Positions 45,115-53,956 of a DNA stretch of 64,000 nucleotides are shown piece by piece. The notes beneath the pieces were generated by a model. The model was given only the letters and a program-made list of their open reading frames with translations, was not told the DNA's origin and did no database searches. Both the position numbers and the translations under genes were made by a program. Each line of letters begins with the position of its first letter. Position 1 is the first letter of the stretch. This DNA is from Roseiarcus sp963813555 (GTDB lineage: Bacteria > Pseudomonadota > Alphaproteobacteria > Rhizobiales > Beijerinckiaceae): positions 372,001 to 436,000 of the forward strand of contig CAWEZX010000010.1 of the NCBI GenBank assembly GCA_963813555.1, given 5' to 3'.

Positions 45115-45489
45115 ATGATGCGCGAAAGCAAAAAAGTTGGCGGCGGAAAAGCCATTTCGGACAATGCCCCGAGCCGAATGAAACGCGAAGCTTGCAGCTA
45201 TGGACATCCAATTCGATCGATGCAAAAAGGCGCATCGAACCAATTCAAGGTCGTGACCCCGCGGTCGCCGGGGCGGCACGCACGTTGGGGGTTGAATTGA
45301 CCATCAATGGACCGAGTCGACGATGTTCTTCCCATCCAGCGCGTAGTGCAGTGAGGTTTGGGGCGCCGGCGTTGGCCGCGGCCCGCAAAATGTTTTCCTC
45401 GCCGACGCTAGAGTAAAAGCTGGCTGACGACGACCCACCGACTTCTTCCTCGCCAATTCTTCGCCTCCAGCCTATCAGAGATCCACGCA
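45115..45489. other. Gap between trmL and petB; no Rieske gene
   Basis: About 375 bp upstream of petB. A Rieske iron-sulfur gene (petA) usually occupies this place in alphaproteobacteria, but no frame here encodes CTHLGC- or CPCHGS-like motifs, and the gap is shorter than a petA gene. It should contain the petB promoter. No RNA gene seen. Confidence 0.6.
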
Positions 45490-46740
45490 ATGAGCGGCCC
45501 CTCGACTTACGTTCCCAAAAGCGCGATTGGGCGATGGTTTGAATCGCGCCTACCACTAATGGGTCTGATTCATTCGTCATTCATCGCCTATCCCGTGCCA
45601 CGCAATCTCAACTACATGTGGACGTTTGGCGCCATTCTGTCCTTCATGCTGGGCGCGCAGATTTTGACCGGCATTGTTCTCGCCATGCATTATATCCCTT
45701 CATCGACCCAGGCGTTCTCCTCGGTCGATGATATCATGCGCGACGTCAACTACGGCTGGCTGATCCGCTACCTGCACACCAACGGCGCGTCGCTCTTCTT
45801 CTTGGCCGGCTATATTCATATGTTTCGCGGCCTCTATTACGGCTCCTTCAAGCCGCCGCGCGAGCTCCTTTGGATTATCGGCGTCATCATCTACTTCCTG
45901 ATGATGGCGACAGCCTTTATGGGTTACGTTTTGCCTTGGGGCTCGATGAGCTTTGCGGGCGCGACCGTCATCACCAGCCTCACATCGGCGATCCCGCTCG
46001 TTGGAACGTCCATCGCGCACTGGCTCTGGGGCGGATTTGCGGTCGGCGGCCCGACATTGACCCGATTCTATTCGCTTCACTACCTGCTCCCGTTCATCAT
46101 CGCGGCGTTCGTGGGCCTCCATATCTGGGCGCTGCACGTCGCCGGGCAGAACAATCCTGACGGCATAGAGGTGAAAGACGTTCAGCGCGACACCGTCGCG
46201 TTCACGCCCTATGCCACGATCAAGGACGTCTTCGGTCTGATGGTGTTCCTGATCCTTTACGCCTGGCTGGTGTTCTACATTCCCAACTATCTGCTCGACG
46301 CCGACAATTCGAACCCAGCCAATCCGCTGGCGACGCCTGCGCATGTCGTGCCGGAATGGTATTTGCTGCCGTTCTACGCCATGCTGCGCGCGATCCCGAA
46401 CAAGCTCATGGGCGTCATCGTCTTGGTGGCGGCAATTGCGGTGCTCGCCTTCATTCCCTGGCTCGACCGCTCGCCGGTTAAGTCGGCGAAGTACCGCCCG
46501 GCCTATCGCTTTTTCTTCTGGGTCTTCGTCGTGATCGGCATCGGCCTTGGCTACCTCGGCTCGCAAGAGCCGACGGAGGGGCTCGCTCTGATCGCGCGCA
46601 TCCTCACGTTCGGCTATTTCGCGTTCTTTCTCATCATCATGCCCATTCTGAGCTTTGCGGAGAAGACGAAACCGATTCCCACGTCGATCGCCGACGCGGT
46701 GCTAACGAAGACAAGGGCCGCGGTGGCTGCGGCAGAGTGA
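45490..46740 (+). CDS. petB: Cytochrome b of the bc1 complex
   Basis: Cytochrome b of 416 residues, the quinol-oxidising membrane subunit of complex III. Paired haem ligands lie in helices B and D (YLHTNGASLFFLAGYIHMFR, and FYSLHYLLPFIIAAFVGLHI, with His spaced 13-14 residues). The Qo-site motif PEWY is in VVPEWYLLPFYAMLRAIPNK. About eight membrane helices. This is a stand-alone cytochrome b rather than the fused b/c1 (FbcH) form. petC follows after 28 bp. petA is absent upstream. Confidence 0.97.
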   Translation: MSGPSTYVPKSAIGRWFESRLPLMGLIHSSFIAYPVPRNLNYMWTFGAILSFMLGAQILTGIVLAMHYIPSSTQAFSSVDDIMRDVNYGWLIRYLHTNGASLFFLAGYIHMFRGLYYGSFKPPRELLWIIGVIIYFLMMATAFMGYVLPWGSMSFAGATVITSLTSAIPLVGTSIAHWLWGGFAVGGPTLTRFYSLHYLLPFIIAAFVGLHIWALHVAGQNNPDGIEVKDVQRDTVAFTPYATIKDVFGLMVFLILYAWLVFYIPNYLLDADNSNPANPLATPAHVVPEWYLLPFYAMLRAIPNKLMGVIVLVAAIAVLAFIPWLDRSPVKSAKYRPAYRFFFWVFVVIGIGLGYLGSQEPTEGLALIARILTFGYFAFFLIIMPILSFAEKTKPIPTSIADAVLTKTRAAVAAAE

Positions 46741-46768
46741 TGCGGACCGCTCGCGAGGAAGTTCAACG

Positions 46769-47599
46769 ATGATCCGTGTCAAGTTTCCCGCCCTTGCCCT
46801 TGCGGCCATGGCGCTTGTGGTTGCGAGCGTTTCAGCCGTGGTCGCGCAAGATGGCGCTGGACAGCCGAACCCTCCTCGTCAGAGCTGGAGCTTCTCGGGC
46901 ATGTTCGGCATTTACGACAAGGCTCAACTTCAGCGCGGGTTCCAGGTGTACAAGGAGGTCTGCAGCACCTGTCATGCTCTGAGCATTCCTTTCCGCGCGC
47001 TCACCGATCCAGACGGGCCTGGCTTCAGCGAGGACCAGATCAGGACGCTTGCCGCGACTTATCAAGTCACCAACGCCCAGCCCAACGACAAGGGCGAAAT
47101 CTTCAAGCGTCCCGGAACGCCCGCCGACATCATCCCTCGCCCCGAAGCCTATGCGAACGACCAGGCCGCTGCCGCCACGTTCGGCAAAGCGCCGCCAGAC
47201 ATGGCGTTGCTGGCCAAGTCGCTAAAGTACGAGCGCGGCTTTCCGTGGTTCGTTTTCGACGCCCTGCCGGGTCTGGAATATCAGGAGATGGGCGCCGATT
47301 ACATCCACGCGATCCTGACCGGTTATACCAAACCCGATGATCTACAGTGGAATTTATATTACCCCGGACACAAGATCGCGATGCCGCAGCCGATCACCAA
47401 TGGCGCGGTCGATTACAAGGACGGCACGCCGCCGACCTTGGATAATTACGCCAAGGACATGGGGGCCTTCCTCAGCTGGGCGGCTGAACCGAACCTCCCT
47501 GAGCGTAAGAGGATTGGCCTCCGGGTCATGATCTTCCTCCTCGTTTTCGCGGTGTTCCTCTACTTCGTGAAGAAGCGGATCTGGGAGTCCGCACACTAG
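46769..47599 (+). CDS. petC: Cytochrome c1 of the bc1 complex
   Basis: Cytochrome c1 of 276 residues. A signal peptide (ALALAAMALVVASVSAVVAQ) leads to the haem site VCSTCHAL and the axial Met in YPGHKIAMPQPI. A single C-terminal membrane anchor (LRVMIFLLVFAVFLYFVKKR) holds it in the inner membrane, where it passes electrons from the Rieske protein to cytochrome c. It is co-transcribed with petB. A GGGCGCC hairpin covers the stop codon (47599-47620). Confidence 0.96.
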   Translation: MIRVKFPALALAAMALVVASVSAVVAQDGAGQPNPPRQSWSFSGMFGIYDKAQLQRGFQVYKEVCSTCHALSIPFRALTDPDGPGFSEDQIRTLAATYQVTNAQPNDKGEIFKRPGTPADIIPRPEAYANDQAAAATFGKAPPDMALLAKSLKYERGFPWFVFDALPGLEYQEMGADYIHAILTGYTKPDDLQWNLYYPGHKIAMPQPITNGAVDYKDGTPPTLDNYAKDMGAFLSWAAEPNLPERKRIGLRVMIFLLVFAVFLYFVKKRIWESAH

Positions 47600-47620
47600 G
47601 GCGCCGTCATCGAGGCGCCC
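47599..47620 (+). terminator. Hairpin at the petC stop, possible weak terminator
   Basis: Stem GGGCGCC with loop GTCATCGA and perfect complement GGCGCCC, starting on the last base of the petC stop codon. No T-run follows, so it may slow or protect the message rather than terminate it. mtnP follows 37 bp later. Confidence 0.35.
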
Positions 47621-47656
47621 CCCGCAATTGAATGGGGCGCGGAGAGCCAAGCGAGC

Positions 47657-48535
47657 ATGTCGAAAGCAATTGTGGGGGTCATCGGCGGCTCGGGCGTTTA
47701 TGATCTTCCCGGCCTGACCGACCTGCGAGAGGAGCGAATCGCCACCCCTTGGGGCGATCCTTCCGATTCTTTGCGCTTTGGGCGGGTGGGCGAAACGCAA
47801 GCGGTGTTCCTGGCGCGCCATGGCCGGGGCCATCGTTTCTCGCCCTCGACAATCAATTATCGCGCCAATATCGACGCCCTGAAGCGCGTCGGCGTCACGG
47901 ACGTCATCGCGCTATCGGCCTGCGGTTCGTTCCGCCGCGAGCTCTATCCCGGCATGTTCGTGATGATCGATCAGTTCGACGATCGCACCTATAGGCGCCA
48001 GACGACCTTCTTCGGCGACGGCTGTGTCGCTCACGTCTCGATGGCGCAGCCGATCGCGCCGCTGCTGCGCCGCCGCCTTGTCGCCGCGGCTGAAGCGGAG
48101 ACGATTGCTTGCCGCGACGGGGGGACCTACGTTTGCATCGAAGGCCCGCAGTTCTCTTCGCTGGCGGAGTCGCTTGGCTTCCAGGCGCGCGGCGCTGACG
48201 TCATCGGCATGACCGGCGCGACCGAGGCGAAACTCGCGCGCGAAGCGGAAATTTCCTACGCGACGATCGCCATGGTGACCGACTATGACTGCTGGCACGA
48301 GGAGCATGGCGCAGTTGACGTCGCTGCGGTGATCAAGGTCATGGCCGAGAACGCGGAACGGGCGGGCGCGGTCGTAGCCCGCACGCTGCGCGAATTTCCG
48401 TCGGAGCATGAAGCCTGTCCAATCGGATCGGACCGCTCGCTCGACTACGCGCTCATCACGCATCCTTCCCAGCGCGATCCCGATCTCGTCAAAAAGCTGG
48501 ACGCAATCGCTGGACGCGTGCTGCGGGATGGCTAA
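47657..48535 (+). CDS. mtnP: S-methyl-5'-thioadenosine phosphorylase
   Basis: MtnP of 292 residues phosphorolyses methylthioadenosine to adenine and 5-methylthioribose 1-phosphate, the first step of methionine salvage. VGVIGGSGVYDLPGLTDLRE, FLARHGRGHRFSPSTINYRA, then NIDALKRVG, LSACGSFRRELYPGMFVMID, CIEGPQFSSLAES and VIGMTGATEAKLAREAEISY mark the purine-nucleoside-phosphorylase fold. petC-mtnP is a common alphaproteobacterial order. Genes for adenine reuse (apt) do not follow. Confidence 0.95.
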   Translation: MSKAIVGVIGGSGVYDLPGLTDLREERIATPWGDPSDSLRFGRVGETQAVFLARHGRGHRFSPSTINYRANIDALKRVGVTDVIALSACGSFRRELYPGMFVMIDQFDDRTYRRQTTFFGDGCVAHVSMAQPIAPLLRRRLVAAAEAETIACRDGGTYVCIEGPQFSSLAESLGFQARGADVIGMTGATEAKLAREAEISYATIAMVTDYDCWHEEHGAVDVAAVIKVMAENAERAGAVVARTLREFPSEHEACPIGSDRSLDYALITHPSQRDPDLVKKLDAIAGRVLRDG

Positions 48536-48678
48536 AGGACGGGTCCGCGATCCGCTCCCGTCCGCCGCGCGAAAGACGAGGCCTGCGGCTTGCGTGACTT
48601 CCGGCATTCAACCTAAATGAGCGCGCCGCGTTGCGTTCGATGCGGGCGTCTTCGCTTGACCGGGACCTCGAGGAATCC

Positions 48679-49194
48679 ATGTTCAGGGATGCGTTTGAAC
48701 GGCTCCTGTTCGCGGCCCGATTTCTTCTCGCGCCCCTCTATCTGGCGCTCGCCATCAGCCTCGTCGCGCTTCTGTTTAAGAGCGGCCTTCACCTCTACGA
48801 GTTGCTGATGCAGCTGCCGACTCTCAATGACGAACAGGTCCTTCTATCGGAGCTTGCCATCGTCGACCTGACGCTAACAGCGTCGCTGGTCGTGATCGTG
48901 TTTCTCTCCGGCTACACCAACTTCGTAGCTCCGGTCGTCATGCGGAAGGAGGACGGGCGCCCGCATTGGATCGCCGAGATCGACTTCACCGAGCTGAAGC
49001 TCAAACTGATGGCCTCCATCGTCGCCATTTCCGCGATCAAGCTGCTGGAGGGTTTTATGAACATCGACCATGAATCCGATCGCGAGCTCTATTGGCTCGC
49101 TGGGCTTCATTTGACCTTTGTTGTCTCGACCCTGGTTCTGGCGATCTCCGATCGGGTCAGCCACCACACACATCCGTCCAACGGCGACGCCTAA
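48679..49194 (+). CDS. YqhA-type membrane protein (UPF0114)
   Basis: Protein of 171 residues with four membrane segments. The start MFRDAFERLLFAARFLLAPL, then YLALAISLVALLFKSG, and the middle LTASLVVIVFLSGYTNFVAP match the UPF0114/YqhA family. TELKLKLMASIVAISAIKLL forms the conserved amphipathic region. The ATG at 48679 begins family sequence; an in-frame ATG at 48631 is possible. Function unknown. The His pair near the C-terminus (SHHTHPSNGDA) is outside the conserved core. Confidence 0.85.
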   Translation: MFRDAFERLLFAARFLLAPLYLALAISLVALLFKSGLHLYELLMQLPTLNDEQVLLSELAIVDLTLTASLVVIVFLSGYTNFVAPVVMRKEDGRPHWIAEIDFTELKLKLMASIVAISAIKLLEGFMNIDHESDRELYWLAGLHLTFVVSTLVLAISDRVSHHTHPSNGDA

Positions 49195-49207
49195 GAGGGT
49201 CTGACCG

Positions 49208-50119
49208 CTATTTTTCCAGAACGACTTTTCGGCATTCGGGCGGCAGCGCGGCCATGGGCAACGGCGCCTTGGGCGGCCCGGCGCGGGGATGCAGCGCCTC
49301 GTCGGTGAACCACCAGGCGAGCGACTTGTCGCAGCCGTCGCCGGGCGACAGCGGCTCCTGCGGCTGACAGCCGGAGTTGCCAACCGGACATTTGATGCGG
49401 ATGTGGAAATGGTAGTTGTGCCCCCAGTAGGCGCGCACTTTGTTCATCCACGGCTGGCCCTTCGCGGTCTCGCACAGAGCCTTCTTGATCGCGGCGTTGA
49501 CGAAGATCCGCTCGACCTCGGGCTCCTCGGCCGCGGCCTTGATGATGGCGGCCTGTGCCGGCGTCCAGTGCGCTCTGTCGACCGAGAGCCCGTCCTCGGT
49601 CACCATGTTGACCGCCGACATGTTCTCGCGTTCTTCATTGGAGAGCGTGTGGTCCGGCATCGGGGTGAGCCAGACGTCGGCGTCGAGCCCGACTTGATGA
49701 GAGGCGTGGCCGGTCAGCATCGGGCCGCCACGCGGTTGGGAGATATCGCCGACCAGAATGCCGTTCCAGACGCCCTCAGCCTTCGCCTTGCGCGAGAAGC
49801 GCTCCAGGAAGGCGATCATCGCGGGATTCCCCCACATGCGATTGCGCGACAGGCGCACGACCTGCCAGGACTCGCCGTCGACCGGCAGCGCTTTCGCTCC
49901 GGCGAGACAGCCGCGCCAGTAGTAGCCGATCGACCGCGCCTGAGCTTCGATCGGCGTCAACGCCCGTCCGAACACTTGCTTGGCGGGCAACCTCGGGTCG
50001 GCGGGATTGGCGAGCGGGGGCAGTGGCTTGGGGTCGAGCGTCCCCTTGTCCTGGGCAGGCGCGGGCGAGCCCCAGGCGAGAGCGAAAAGCGTCAGAAGGC
50101 TGAATAGCCATGATCGCAT
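49208..50119 (-). CDS. mepA: Penicillin-insensitive murein endopeptidase MepA
   Basis: Zinc peptidase of 303 residues that cuts D-alanyl-meso-diaminopimelate cross-links in peptidoglycan. It has a signal peptide (WLFSLLTLFALAWGSPAPAQ), zinc ligands in GHASHQVGLDADVWL, and NYHFHIRIKCP. The cysteine positions typical of MepA (CLAG, LCET, KCPVGNSGC, GDGCD) are kept. Normal length. It ends 13 bp from the convergent YqhA-type gene. Confidence 0.95.
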   Translation of the reverse strand: MRSWLFSLLTLFALAWGSPAPAQDKGTLDPKPLPPLANPADPRLPAKQVFGRALTPIEAQARSIGYYWRGCLAGAKALPVDGESWQVVRLSRNRMWGNPAMIAFLERFSRKAKAEGVWNGILVGDISQPRGGPMLTGHASHQVGLDADVWLTPMPDHTLSNEERENMSAVNMVTEDGLSVDRAHWTPAQAAIIKAAAEEPEVERIFVNAAIKKALCETAKGQPWMNKVRAYWGHNYHFHIRIKCPVGNSGCQPQEPLSPGDGCDKSLAWWFTDEALHPRAGPPKAPLPMAALPPECRKVVLEK

Positions 50120-50290
50120 GGGAATTGATCTCTGATTTGTGATGATACTGGCGACTCAGTCCGCACAACGGGAGCTGGCAAATATGGCGCCTTTGCTCCA
50201 GCGTCTCCAACGGGCGCCACTGTTCACGATTTCGTAAGCGAGCCCTGAAAAGGTCTTTTGACGCCGCCAACGGATTGTTAAGGATCAGGC

Positions 50291-51286
50291 ATGCAGGGGC
50301 GAATTCTGGGGCGGACGCCGTCGACGGGCCTGGTGCTGGGAGCGGCTCTCCTCATGGCCGGTTGCGCAGGTCCGACGGTTCAGCAGGGTCAGCCTTCGAA
50401 GGCGGGCCTTACCTCGATCGACGGCGCGAACGTTGAGCTTGCCTCGTTCCAAAACTCGGCGTTCCCCTACCACGGCCTCATCCCGAATTATCAGGAGACG
50501 GGCAAGACGCGGCCCTTCCTCGACGTCGACGAAAACGGCCGGTTTGGCCATTCGAGCCCACGCGGAGGAATTCATTGGGAGGACCAGACCTACAGCGACC
50601 GCAGCGTGCTGCTCGCCGCGCCGCAGTCGTTCGATCCGGCCAAGCCCGGCGTGATCGTCGTGTTCTTCCACGGCAACAACGCCACGCTGTCGCGTGACGT
50701 CATCGCCCGCCAGCAGATCGTGCGCCAGCTCTCCGATTCTGGCCTCAACGCCGTCTTGGTGGCGCCGCAGCTCGCCGTGGATGCGCAGGATTCGAGCGCC
50801 GGACGGTTCTGGTCGTCAGGCGGCTTTGCCGCTTTCCTCGGCGAGGCGCAGTCGAAGCTCGGAGACCTCTATCCCAACGCGCGCGGCGCGTTTCGGCGGA
50901 TGCCAGTCATCATTGTCGCCTATAGCGGCGGCTATCTGCCGGCCGCCTACTCGCTCGCCGTCGGCGGCGATCAGGGCCGGGTGCGCGGGCTGGTCCTGCT
51001 CGACGCGCTTTACGGCGAGCGCGACAAATTCGTCAGCTGGGCGGAGGGGCCGGGACGAAGCGCCTTCTTCGTCAGCGCCTATTCATCCTCGTCGCAGGCG
51101 GGCAACGACGCAGTCCGGAGCGAGCTCCAAGCCGCCGGCGTGCCGACCGTGAGCGGCCTGCCAGCCCGGCTCACGCCCGGCGTCGTCGCCTTCGTCGACG
51201 CCGGTTCGGTCGATCACAATGATTTTGTCACCTCGGCTTGGGGCGGCGCGCCGCTGCGCGACATCTTCTCCCGCATGGGCGGGTAG
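50291..51286 (+). CDS. Alpha/beta-hydrolase lipoprotein
   Basis: Protein of 331 residues. The lipobox LLMAGC gives an acylated Cys at about 25. The hydrolase fold shows VIVVFFHGNNATLSRDVIAR (oxyanion region), the nucleophile elbow IVAYSGGYLPAAYSL with Ser in YSGG, VLLDALYGERDKF (Asp) and a His in DAGSVDHNDFV. It is likely a membrane-anchored esterase or peptidase-like hydrolase of unknown substrate. It is divergent from mepA, with about 170 bp between them. No operon partner. Confidence 0.75.
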   Translation: MQGRILGRTPSTGLVLGAALLMAGCAGPTVQQGQPSKAGLTSIDGANVELASFQNSAFPYHGLIPNYQETGKTRPFLDVDENGRFGHSSPRGGIHWEDQTYSDRSVLLAAPQSFDPAKPGVIVVFFHGNNATLSRDVIARQQIVRQLSDSGLNAVLVAPQLAVDAQDSSAGRFWSSGGFAAFLGEAQSKLGDLYPNARGAFRRMPVIIVAYSGGYLPAAYSLAVGGDQGRVRGLVLLDALYGERDKFVSWAEGPGRSAFFVSAYSSSSQAGNDAVRSELQAAGVPTVSGLPARLTPGVVAFVDAGSVDHNDFVTSAWGGAPLRDIFSRMGG

Positions 51287-51325
51287 CCGGAGGTCCAAGC
51301 GGCCGGGAAGCGCTCGTGACCACCA

Positions 51326-51871
51326 TTAGTCGTCGCCGCTAAGATGCTTCATGAACTTGGCCAGGTCGTCGCCCTTAAGCGCGCCTTCCGCGATCGTGTT
51401 CCACGCCGCCTCGGCCTCTTTCTTCGATATTTCGTCGTTGGCGGGCCGCAGTTGAAACACCAGGTCGTAAGGGTTGGTGATGTTTCGGCTCGTCGACGTC
51501 CAGGCGAAGACGGTGAATGTTTTCAGATTGGGATCCAGAGGAGCGGCGGCTGCGCTGATCGTGTTACCTTTTGAAGATTTCTTGCTGCCGGCGCGTATCG
51601 CTTCGAGGACTTTATCGATCCGGTTCTTGTCGCCCTGCAAGCTTATGCTCACCGTCCCGTCGGGGATGTTGCGGGCGTAACCAGCGAGATTGTACGAGAT
51701 CGCCTGCTTCTGAATCATCGCCCGGAAGCCGACCTTCTGGATTTGTCCCCCGCTGACGACACCGGTCATCGCTTCTTGCTGAGCGCTTGCCTCGCGTGCG
51801 ACCGATGCAGCGTTTGCGCACAGGAGACCCGCCACAAACAATACCGCGACACGACAGACCGCCAACCTCAT
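51326..51871 (-). CDS. Secreted acylphosphatase-domain protein
   Basis: Protein of 181 residues with a signal peptide (VAVLFVAGLLCANAASVARE). Residues about 35-95 form an acylphosphatase domain: MTGVVSGGQIQKVGFRAMIQ holds the catalytic Arg in GFR, and YARNIPDGTVSISLQG holds the catalytic Asn. The C-terminal 80 residues (TFTVFAWTSTSRNITNPYDL) are unassigned. Acylphosphatases hydrolyse carboxyl-phosphate bonds and are normally small cytosolic enzymes; a periplasmic form with an extra domain is unusual. The start at 51871 follows GAGAGGGGCA. Confidence 0.8.
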   Translation of the reverse strand: MRLAVCRVAVLFVAGLLCANAASVAREASAQQEAMTGVVSGGQIQKVGFRAMIQKQAISYNLAGYARNIPDGTVSISLQGDKNRIDKVLEAIRAGSKKSSKGNTISAAAAPLDPNLKTFTVFAWTSTSRNITNPYDLVFQLRPANDEISKKEAEAAWNTIAEGALKGDDLAKFMKHLSGDD

Positions 51872-51901
51872 TGCCCCTCTCCATCCGCTTGAATGAGCGG
51901 G

Positions 51902-53082
51902 TTATACGAGTTCCGGGTGATTGACTCGGCGGGGAAGGATTCTCAGTTGGATTTGCCGCTGGTAGATAGGAAAGCCATGATTCGCTGGGGGCGAGCATGG
52001 CGCATGTGGCCGGTCATCTGAGCGTTGCGGCATTGGAGGAGCGTTACGAAGCCAGCGGGGACGCGATGTCTTCGCGGCATTTCCAGACGATCTGGCTGTT
52101 GGCGAAGGGCCATACGATCGGGGAAGTGTCGGCGATGACCTCGTTTGGGAGCCGCTGGATCGAGCAGCTTCTGGAGCGCTACAACGCGCGCGGGCCTTCG
52201 GCGCTGGGCGATCTCCGGCGCGGCAACGGCGCGGTGGCGACTGTTCTGAGGCCCGAGGTGTTGGATCGGCTTGGCGCTCGTCTTGCCGATCCTCCGCCGG
52301 ACGGCGGGGTTTGGACGAGCGCCAAGGTTGCGCAATGGATGGCGGGCGAGTTGGGCCTGGCGTCGCTCGCCGCGCAGCGTGGCTGGGAGGCGCTGAGGGC
52401 GATCGATTGGTCGATCCAAAAGCCGCGGCCGCGCAACCCCAAGGCGGCGACGCTCGAGGAGCAGGACGACTTCAAAAAAAAGTGGCCGACATTGTCGCCG
52501 AGGAAGCGGCGCGCCATCCCGACACGCCGATCGAGACTTTCGCGACCGACGAACACCGGATCGGCCTGAAGCCGGTGACGCGGCGAGTCTGGGCGCCTGT
52601 GGGCAAACGGCCGATCTCGCACGGCCACCATCGGTTCGAATGGCTTTATGTGACGGCCTTCGTCTCACCCGCCACCGGTGAAGTCTTCTGGTACGTCTCG
52701 AACGGCGTATCGAAGCCTTTCTTCGAGGCGCTGCTGCGCTTGTTCGCCGAGGAAGCCGGCGCAGGGCGCGATCGGATCATCGTGCTCGTGCTCGACAACG
52801 CCGGCTGGCACGGTGAAGCCGGCCTTGTCGTACCGGAAGGGGTTCGTCTCGTCTTCCAACCCGCCTATACCCCCGAAGTGCAGCCGGCCGAAACGCTCTG
52901 GACGCTGGTCGACGAGCCGATCGTCAACAAGCACATTCCCGACCTCGAAACGCTCGACGAGGTCATCTCCGCACGTTGCGCCGCCCTCGCTGCGGAGCGA
53001 CAAAAAATCAAAAGCCAAGCCGGCTTCCACTGGTGGCCCAAAATCGCCAACCCGAGGTGATCACCAGGAAATCGTATTATAC
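51902..53082 (+). mobile_element. IS630-family insertion sequence
   Basis: Element of about 1.18 kb. Its left end (TTATACGAGTTCCGGGTGAT at 51902) and right end (complement TAATACGATTTCCTGGTGAT, ending near 53082) are imperfect inverted repeats extending about 28 bp. Exact boundaries are uncertain by a few bases because the ends fall in TA-rich sequence; IS630 elements duplicate TA. It carries one transposase in two frames. Confidence 0.8.
51997..53060 (+). CDS. IS630-family transposase with -1 frameshift at an A-run
   Basis: The first frame (51997-52569) encodes the winged helix-turn-helix domain (SRHFQTIWLLAKGHTIGEVS, then GPSALGDLRRGNGAVAT). The second encodes the DDE catalytic domain: FATDEHRIGLKPVTRRVW, VLVLDNAGWHGEAGLVVP and PAYTPEVQPAETLWTLV, holding the three acidic residues. 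The frames join by -1 slippage at the run of eight A followed by G at 52477-52485 (DDFKKK then VADIVAEEAARH). This is the well-known programmed arrangement for IS630-type transposases, so it is probably functional. The start is the GTG or ATG region at 51997. Confidence 0.87.
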
Positions 53083-53353
53083 CTCTTTCTCGATCCGATT
53101 GGACCGACCTCAACATCGCCAGAGGACGCTTGCCGGTTTTCAACAGGCTGCGGCAGACGGAAGAAAGCGCTTTGGAAGAGGCAAATTTCATGGCCACAAA
53201 AATCAGCGCGTCACGCGCCGCCATCGGCCAGACAAGCAAACCAGATTGCGGAAATGAAGTTTTTGAGATGCCGATACCGACCGCAGACCTGCGTCGCGCT
53301 CAGACTTCTGCGCGCGCGCAAGCCTGCGGTTGGGCCGACAGATCCGTCGGTCT
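53083..53353. other. DNA beyond the IS630 right end, no assigned gene
   Basis: About 270 bp between the IS and a hypothetical gene. A plus-strand frame with an ATG at 53190 (after GGAAGAGGC) encodes about 55 residues beginning MATKISASRAAIGQTSKPDC. It has no recognised family and may be a small gene or the tail of one cut by the IS. Confidence 0.35.
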
Positions 53354-53734
53354 TTAGTCTACGGCCTCTGGCGTCCTCGCCAAGCCCTTCAACGCGTCAT
53401 GCTCAAGCAGTACGGGCACATAAGCGTGAATGCCAGGCTGCAGATCTTGCAACGAGACAAAACGCCCATCCGCCAACCGCAGACCGTCCCGATAGAGGCC
53501 GGCCTCGCGCTGAGCGAAGATCGTCTCGGTTTCCGCGCCGACACGCAACGCCGTCTGCAAGGCAGGCGGAATGTCCGTCAGCATCACCTTCGTGTCGCAT
53601 TGCATGCAAACCGCGGTGCGTGGATCGCCCGCTGAGGCGAAACCGATCGAACCGCTCGGAAACCGCGTCGTCACATAAATCTCGCCCTCACGGGCGGGAC
53701 GCGATCCATACATCTCCAACGAGTAGTCGCACAT
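53354..53734 (-). CDS. Conserved-looking hypothetical protein
   Basis: Protein of 126 residues from the ATG at 53734. It begins MCDYSLEMYGSRPAREGEIY, then VTTRFPSGSIGFASAGD, and contains AVCMQCDTKVMLTDIPP with a possible CxxC metal or redox pair. No signal peptide. I recall proteins starting MCDYSLE in Hyphomicrobiales but know no function. The upstream region (53735-53956) contains AT-rich sequence suited to a promoter. Confidence 0.6.
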   Translation of the reverse strand: MCDYSLEMYGSRPAREGEIYVTTRFPSGSIGFASAGDPRTAVCMQCDTKVMLTDIPPALQTALRVGAETETIFAQREAGLYRDGLRLADGRFVSLQDLQPGIHAYVPVLLEHDALKGLARTPEAVD

Positions 53735-53956
53735 GACAGGCTCCTGCGTTTGGTGAGCCCCCCAGTTCCTATCGCGGAATCAACGTTCTTATTGTTCTAT
53801 CGTTCCAGAGCATAGCTTGGCATTGGGGCATTATTGAGAGCAAGTCTTTTCAGACGACGGATGATGCGCCCGCACACTTTTTTTTGACCGAGCCATTTTT
53901 GGAGGCGGCCTCGGCACAACCTTGGGCGCCGAACGCGCAAAACCGTTGCAGGATGC

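Noticed and set aside
45245..45580. Minus-strand frame upstream of petB
   Set aside because: It overlaps the petB start and shows no similarity to Rieske or any other family.
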